DNA from: Goniomonas avonlea
Taxonomy: Eukaryota; Cryptophyceae; Goniomonadida; Goniomonadaceae
Direction: 5' to 3'
Assembly: GCA_003573635.1 (NCBI GenBank)
Contig: QUTJ01031226.1
Coordinates: forward strand, 1-10,443
DNA: 10,443 nt
Shown: positions 8,801 to 10,443 of the stretch, in pieces
How positions within the stretch are numbered: position 1 is the stretch's first letter
How the letters are laid out: each line of letters begins with the position of its first letter
Program-made: the position numbers and the translations under genes
The notes under the pieces: model-generated
Databases searched by the model: none
Told to the model about the DNA's origin: nothing
The model's input: only the letters and a program-made list of their open reading frames with translations

Positions 8801-10419
8801 TTCGGATGAGTGCCGCTGTCCCCCGACCCTGTCCCGTGTCCCGTGTCCCGTGTCCCGTGTCCCGTGTCCCCTGTGCCGTGTGCCGTGTCGCCGTGTCCCG
8901 TTACCCGTGTCCCGTGTCCCGTGTCCCGTGTCCCGTGTCCCATGTGCCGTGTGCCGTGTGCCGTGTGCCGTGTGCCGTGTGCCGTGTGCCGGGTGCCGTG
9001 TCCCGTGTCCCGTGTCCCGTGTCCCGTGTCCCGTGTCGCCGTGTCCCGTGTCCCGTGTCCCCGGCTGTCGGAGGAACAAGACAGCAAAGAAAGCAGGCCA
9101 AGGCAGCACTGATCTCTCGCGCCTCTCTCTGCGTGGTGTGTGCGGTGGAGGCACTGGTAATTGGTGTTGTGGTGGCGGTTGTGGTGGTTGTGGTTTGTTG
9201 TTGCTGCTGTTGCTGTTGTTGTCGTGGTGGTGGTGGTGGTGGTGGGTGGTGGTGATGGTGGGGTGGTGGTAGTGGGTGGACGCACTGCGTCAGAAGTAAA
9301 CACGACCCGCATGACGGGCTGCTCGGTGCGATTGGAGAAGATATGCTGCTTCGTGTTCGAGACCACGCCCTTGATAGTCTCCAACAACGACGCCGAATTT
9401 GTCGTGTTCCCGTCATAGATTTCGATTTTGTCGCCAGCACCAAGAGACACGTTCAGGAAGGTCAGCTGGATGCGCCAAGTCTTCCAGCACGTGCTCCGCT
9501 CCACGTTTGGTTCAATGATCCAGCTACATAAGAGCTGGTCCATGTACGTGCCGTTGGCCACTTTCTGCGGGTGGTCAGTGAAGTTGCCTGTGGCGTTGAC
9601 CAGCCGCTGGATGCCGCTACACTGTTCTTTCTTGCAGCTGGCGGAGCAGCCGTCGTGAGGGAGCACCCCGCCGTCGTCGCACTCCTCGGTGGCACCTTTG
9701 AAGCCGTTCCCGCACACGTCGGCAACGAAAAAGGACTCCGGTGCTCTGAGGGGGTTGAAGGTCATCAAATTGACGTCCACCTGCCCCCCTATGGACGCAT
9801 TGAACGCGGCGTGCTCCCTGGCAACTGCGCACAGCTCCGAACTCATGTTGTACGCCAGCACCCCGTTCGCCGCTGCAACCGCGCTCTGCACAGTGTTGTT
9901 GGAGCTGCATTGCTCCGCGGGACACGCGACGCGGAAAGTGACGTTGGTTCCCTGGGATAGGCTTTTGCAGCAGGATGGCCTTGAGGTGCAGAGACCCGTG
10001 ATGTTCTCACCGGCCCGACAACCTTGGTCGACCACATACTTGGCCGAGAACCCACGCCCAAGCGAAGTGTCCGAGTCTGTCGTAAAGCGAACGAGGAACG
10101 CAGGGGTGGTGGACCGAAGAGAAAACAGAGACGCGGCCGTTAAGAACTTGTTGGTTCCAGTCAGTTCGTGTCGCTTCAAGAGGGTCAACTGCTCGGTGCC
10201 GTTGGTGAGGAGCTTGTAGTCGAATATGTCAATGGTGTCGCCCTTTCCAAGGTGCACGGAGTTGCCGGTGAAGGTAAGTTGCAGCGCCCACGAGGCCCAG
10301 CAGTCGGTGGAGAAGTTGCCCCAGAGAGGAGCGATGAGGAACTCGCAGAGCAGGTTGGGCTGGTACTCACTTTTCTCAGGGCTGCCGTCACCGATAGTGC
10401 CAGCCAGTGCCTGGAAGAC
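1..10419 (-). CDS. Giant secreted or surface multidomain protein: 5 x (CUB-like/LCCL-like/DUF4215) plus Pmp-type beta-helix; partial at both ends
   Basis: Two exons are visible, 10419-9286 and 8793-1, giving about 3309 residues in one frame with no frameshift. The N-terminal part is a fivefold tandem of CUB-like, Cys spacer, LCCL-like and DUF4215 units. The C-terminal part, about 1690 residues so far, is a right-handed beta-helix with FxxN and GG(A/L/V/I) rungs, as in polymorphic outer-membrane-protein repeats. N-X-S/T sequons are very frequent (NFS, NVT, NAT, NNT, NQT, NRT), and cysteines recur at fixed places in the modules. Both fit passage through the secretory pathway. The start codon, signal peptide, stop codon and any membrane anchor lie outside the window. 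An adhesin, matrix or recognition role is inferred from the domains; no enzyme motif was seen. The strand and frame are secure because all five modules and every beta-helix rung read in the same frame. I do not recognise a named gene. Confidence 0.93.
2881..3060 (-). other. Non-repeat island between the two beta-helix blocks
   Basis: The FxxN and GG rung pattern weakens here and is replaced by more aromatic and charged sequence (DYALVYRLYQTTNVFLENFG, GHEVVHVNDIKFDNDN, PSCLDPAYIGLW). It ends in a perfect five-residue tandem repeat, WTGNS-WTGNS, that crosses into block 2 (2895-2866). It could be a loop domain projecting from the solenoid or a junction between two helices. Confidence 0.6.
3061..5082 (-). 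other. Beta-helix block 1 (Pmp-like repeats, Ser/Thr/Ala-rich)
   Basis: The block opens with a beta-helix cap-like segment (about 5082-4800) containing DVGSPAIDCSG and FALHNWEFKG. Repeats of about 39-50 residues follow, each with a strand such as STFTSN, CTFTSN, TKFVTN or CTMTGN, then a Gly-rich turn (GGGGMAV, six Gly before LGL at 4311-4294, GGGVGM, AGGVGL). FxxN plus GG(A/V/L/I) is the hallmark of Chlamydia-type polymorphic membrane protein repeats, which are also common in protist surface proteins. It is expected to form an elongated parallel beta-solenoid. A single Cys recurs in some rungs (SGC, SDC). It ends near KGNICPTNNVGCTGG. Confidence 0.85.
5083..5808 (-). other. Module 5: CUB-like, LCCL-like (best match), DUF4215
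   Basis: The CUB-like domain (5793-5428) reads GTLHDGSGPGINY, VIQWRIVPS, ACWKEVRIELSF, SDFVTIYDGD, LLVVFETD and EGFSASWKID. The spacer has CSATLACCD. The LCCL-like domain (5352-5182) gives the clearest family signature in the gene: QFNCPPGC, then GTHSICGSAIQAGLI, then AGGQFRVQV. The DUF4215 repeat (5166-5083) reads CGNGV, EECDDSN, FDGCTPDC. This is the last module before the beta-helix. Confidence 0.8.
5809..6591 (-). other. Module 4: CUB-like, LCCL-like with altered Cys spacer, DUF4215
   Basis: The CUB-like domain (about 6570-6190) has SISDGSGPSYDY, ATCWATWNLSIVF, DKLLIYEGA, KLFVHFTSD and AGWEAEYE. The Cys spacer at 6180-6121 reads TSLICLLPP, so the CC pair of the other four modules is missing here. 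The LCCL-like domain (about 6108-5893) has FLINCPGGCGCS, TSLGVCAHAVAAGAI and AGGVVNV, with extra cysteines near the first pair. The DUF4215 repeat (5892-5809) is textbook: VCGNGF, EECDDGN, PFDGCSPQC. Confidence 0.75.
6592..7347 (-). other. Module 3: CUB-like, LCCL-like, DUF4215
   Basis: The CUB-like domain (about 7320-6940) reads GTFHDGSGPFFDY, TTCDTWRVVLTF, DTVSVYDSD, KLYVQFSSD and FPGFSASYE. The Cys spacer has the CC pair (FACCSSV). The LCCL-like domain (6870-6676) has FKVTCPGSC, NVSMCAAALGAALI and NGGVATY. The DUF4215 repeat (6675-6592) is complete except that CGNG reads CANG: EEECDDGG then YDGCSPTC. It is adjacent to modules 2 and 4 with no linker. Confidence 0.75.
7996..8088 (-). repeat. 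Tyr-Asp-Pro-Tyr peptide repeat, four copies
   Basis: YDPYA occurs at 8088-8074, 8058-8044 and 8010-7996, and a variant TDPYS at 8040-8026, set in Ser-Gly linkers (SGSG). Synonymous codons differ between copies (TATGATCC, TACGATCC, GACCCG), so the peptide looks maintained beyond a fresh DNA duplication. Function is unknown. Confidence 0.8.
8144..8173. repeat. In-frame hexanucleotide microsatellite encoding Thr-Gly
   Basis: Five tandem plus-strand CCTGTC units, the last ending in T. On the coding strand they read as alternating ACA GGG codons. A second, less regular Thr-Gly/Ser-Gly run lies at about 7990-7860. The period of six preserves the reading frame, unlike the period-seven repeat in the neighbouring intron. 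Confidence 0.9.
8299..8514 (-). repeat. Cys-rich CPxxGYD peptide repeat, about four imperfect copies
   Basis: Successive segments read CPYAGYFDTFTYYTC, CPSSGYDMMGTPC, CPDSGYDANYMPCC and a last copy that lacks the leading CP, IGKYDMMGNPC. Each is roughly 17-22 residues with Cys near both ends and a central G/K-Y-(F)D. The regular cysteine pairs suggest small disulfide-closed loops. I cannot assign a known family. Confidence 0.75.
8831..9056. repeat. Heptanucleotide minisatellite, about 32 units, intronic
   Basis: On the plus strand the units are GTCCCGT (type A) and GTGCCGT (type B), differing by one base. By eye the order is: A-type 8831-8872, two B, an 8-nt unit GTCGCCGT at 8887, A-type to 8943 with variants (TACCCGT, GTCCCAT), eight B-type 8944-8999, five A, the same 8-nt unit at 9035, and two A. 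Because 7 is not divisible by 3, the tract reads as the same seven-residue cycle in any frame, so its openness is not evidence of coding. Confidence 0.97.
9160..9279. repeat. GT-rich triplet tract (GGT/GTT/GCT), intronic
   Basis: On the plus strand this is almost entirely G and T with scattered C, including several GGT repeats at about 9227-9265 and a GTT/GCT run at about 9197-9222. The minus (transcript) strand is therefore A/C-rich. The closely spaced GG pairs on the plus strand could form two-tier G-quadruplexes. It lies just downstream of the intron donor in gene order. Confidence 0.9.
9619..10419 (-). other. Module 1: CUB-like, LCCL-like, DUF4215
   Basis: The CUB-like domain (10419-10021) has the landmarks GTIGDGS, then TDCWASWALQLTF, then GDTIDIFD, then FLVRFTTD and GFSAKY. 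A Cys spacer with a CC pair (SCCKS) follows at 10020-9961. The LCCL-like domain (about 9960-9721) shows FRVACPAEQC, SELCAVA and IGGQVDV. It is the weakest match of the five because the usual S-I-C-x-x-A-I-x-A-G core is altered. The DUF4215 repeat (9717-9619) is well conserved: CGNGF, EECDDGG, HDGCSASC. CUB and LCCL are families of extracellular binding domains. DUF4215 is a small Cys-rich repeat found in large secreted proteins of bacteria and protists. Confidence 0.7.
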
Positions 10420-10443
10420 CTGAGGGGGGAGGGGGGGGGTGAG
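10420..10443 (-). other. 3' end of an upstream spliceosomal intron (acceptor)
   Basis: Read on the minus strand, the right edge is an almost pure C/T tract ending in TCAG at 10423-10420. This is a typical pyrimidine tract plus acceptor. The exon would begin at 10419 with GTC in phase 0, just upstream of the first CUB-like motif (AGTIGDGS). A second CAG ends at 10411, nine bases later and also in phase 0. The alternative is that this is coding and encodes a short Pro-rich linker, because the frame stays open. The donor is outside the window. Confidence 0.6.

Larger units (their letters stand above)
8794..9285 (-). other. Spliceosomal intron, 492 nt, phase 0, inside the CUB-like domain of module 2
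   Basis: The donor is GCA|GTGCGT (first intron base 9285) and the acceptor is CTTGCAG|ATC (last intron base 8794). Removing it joins VVFTSDA to ITDRTQLGFYAKY, which restores the strand order seen in the four other CUB-like copies. Of the acceptor-like CAGs checked (ending at 9065, 8829, 8816 and 8794), only 8794 keeps the downstream frame. The content is low complexity, unlike the flanking exons: a GT-rich triplet tract, a short unique stretch and a heptamer minisatellite. A possible branch sequence CTCAT lies at 8810-8806, which is unproven. The intron has no in-frame stop. Confidence 0.85.
7348..9618 (-). other. Module 2: intron-split CUB-like domain, long inserted linker, LCCL-like, degenerate DUF4215
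   Basis: The first part of the CUB-like domain (9618-9286) has GNFTD, STCWKTWRIQLTF, GDKIEIYDGN and MRVVFTSDA. After the intron the domain closes with ITDRTQLGFYAKYRID and a Cys (8793-8737), matching the endings of the other CUB copies. A 332-residue insertion (8736-7741) separates this from the Cys spacer (FDCCDYS). The LCCL-like domain (about 7680-7447) has FTVRCPMNC, DRICASAIVGDG and QGGFVKF, plus extra cysteines. The DUF4215 copy (7446-7348) keeps CGNG at the front and FDGCSPEC at the back but has lost the central DDGN, reading ELCDPAPGD. Confidence 0.7.

Noticed and set aside
8831-9056. CRISPR array or telomere-like repeat
   Set aside because: The units are 7 nt and contiguous with no spacers, and do not match known telomere motifs. 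This is a simple minisatellite within an intron.
8905-9064. A small exon made of heptamers between the acceptor at 9065 and a GTAACG donor-like site at 8904
   Set aside because: The 160-nt segment would change the phase and put the end of CUB 2 out of frame after joining at 8793.
8786-9272. Open frames through the heptamer tract on both strands (for example 8850-9272 plus, 8786-9154 minus)
   Set aside because: A stop-free heptamer is open in every frame, so length is meaningless here. The translations are just the repeat cycle plus the triplet tract.
8794-9285. Reading the 492-nt stretch as constitutive coding sequence
   Set aside because: It would push a low-complexity 164-residue segment into a loop that is short in the four other CUB copies, and it has good GT and AG ends that restore the CUB pattern. 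It is kept only as a possible retained-intron variant.
1-10443. Bacterial origin (DUF4215 repeats are common in myxobacteria and Pmp repeats in Chlamydia)
   Set aside because: The precise GT-AG insertion in a CUB domain, the pyrimidine-tract acceptor at the right edge, the microsatellites and the CUB/LCCL content point to a eukaryote.

Overview
The window looks like part of one giant protein-coding gene on the minus strand of a GC-rich, intron-bearing eukaryote. A free-living protist is most likely. Codon third positions are strongly biased to G/C, the proposed introns are GT-AG, and the domains are extracellular: CUB-like, LCCL-like, DUF4215-type Cys-rich repeats and Pmp-type right-handed beta-helix repeats. 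I cannot name the species. Large secreted proteins of this kind occur in free-living flagellates and algae, and that is only a context argument.

Reading direction is from high to low coordinates. The gene runs off both window edges, so neither its start codon nor its stop codon is visible. The frame whose codons occupy positions 3k+1 to 3k+3 on the minus strand has no stop anywhere from 10443 to 1, even through the stretch I call an intron. After removing introns, the visible exons are 10419-9286 (378 codons) and 8793-1 (2931 codons), or about 3309 residues. Other long open frames on either strand are shadows of this GC-rich frame.

Layout from N- to C-terminus: the 3' end of an upstream intron with a C-rich tract (10443-10420); module 1 (10419-9619); module 2 (9618-7348), which is split inside its CUB-like domain by a 492-nt intron (9285-8794) and carries a 332-residue Cys-rich then Gly/Ser/Thr-rich linker (8736-7741); module 3 (7347-6592); module 4 (6591-5809); module 5 (5808-5083). 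Each module has the order CUB-like, Cys/CC spacer, LCCL-like, DUF4215. Next come beta-helix block 1 (5082-3061), a non-repeat island (3060-2881) and beta-helix block 2 (2880-1), which continues past the left edge.

The intron holds a heptanucleotide minisatellite of about 32 units and a GT-rich triplet tract that is G-rich on the plus (template) strand. It is a multiple of three long and has no in-frame stop.

The parts suggest a large, N-glycosylated cell-surface or secreted protein. Five ligand-binding-type modules would be displayed ahead of a long rigid beta-solenoid stalk. A role in adhesion, matrix or recognition is inferred from the domains only. No RNA genes, mobile elements, CRISPR arrays, promoters or terminators were found.
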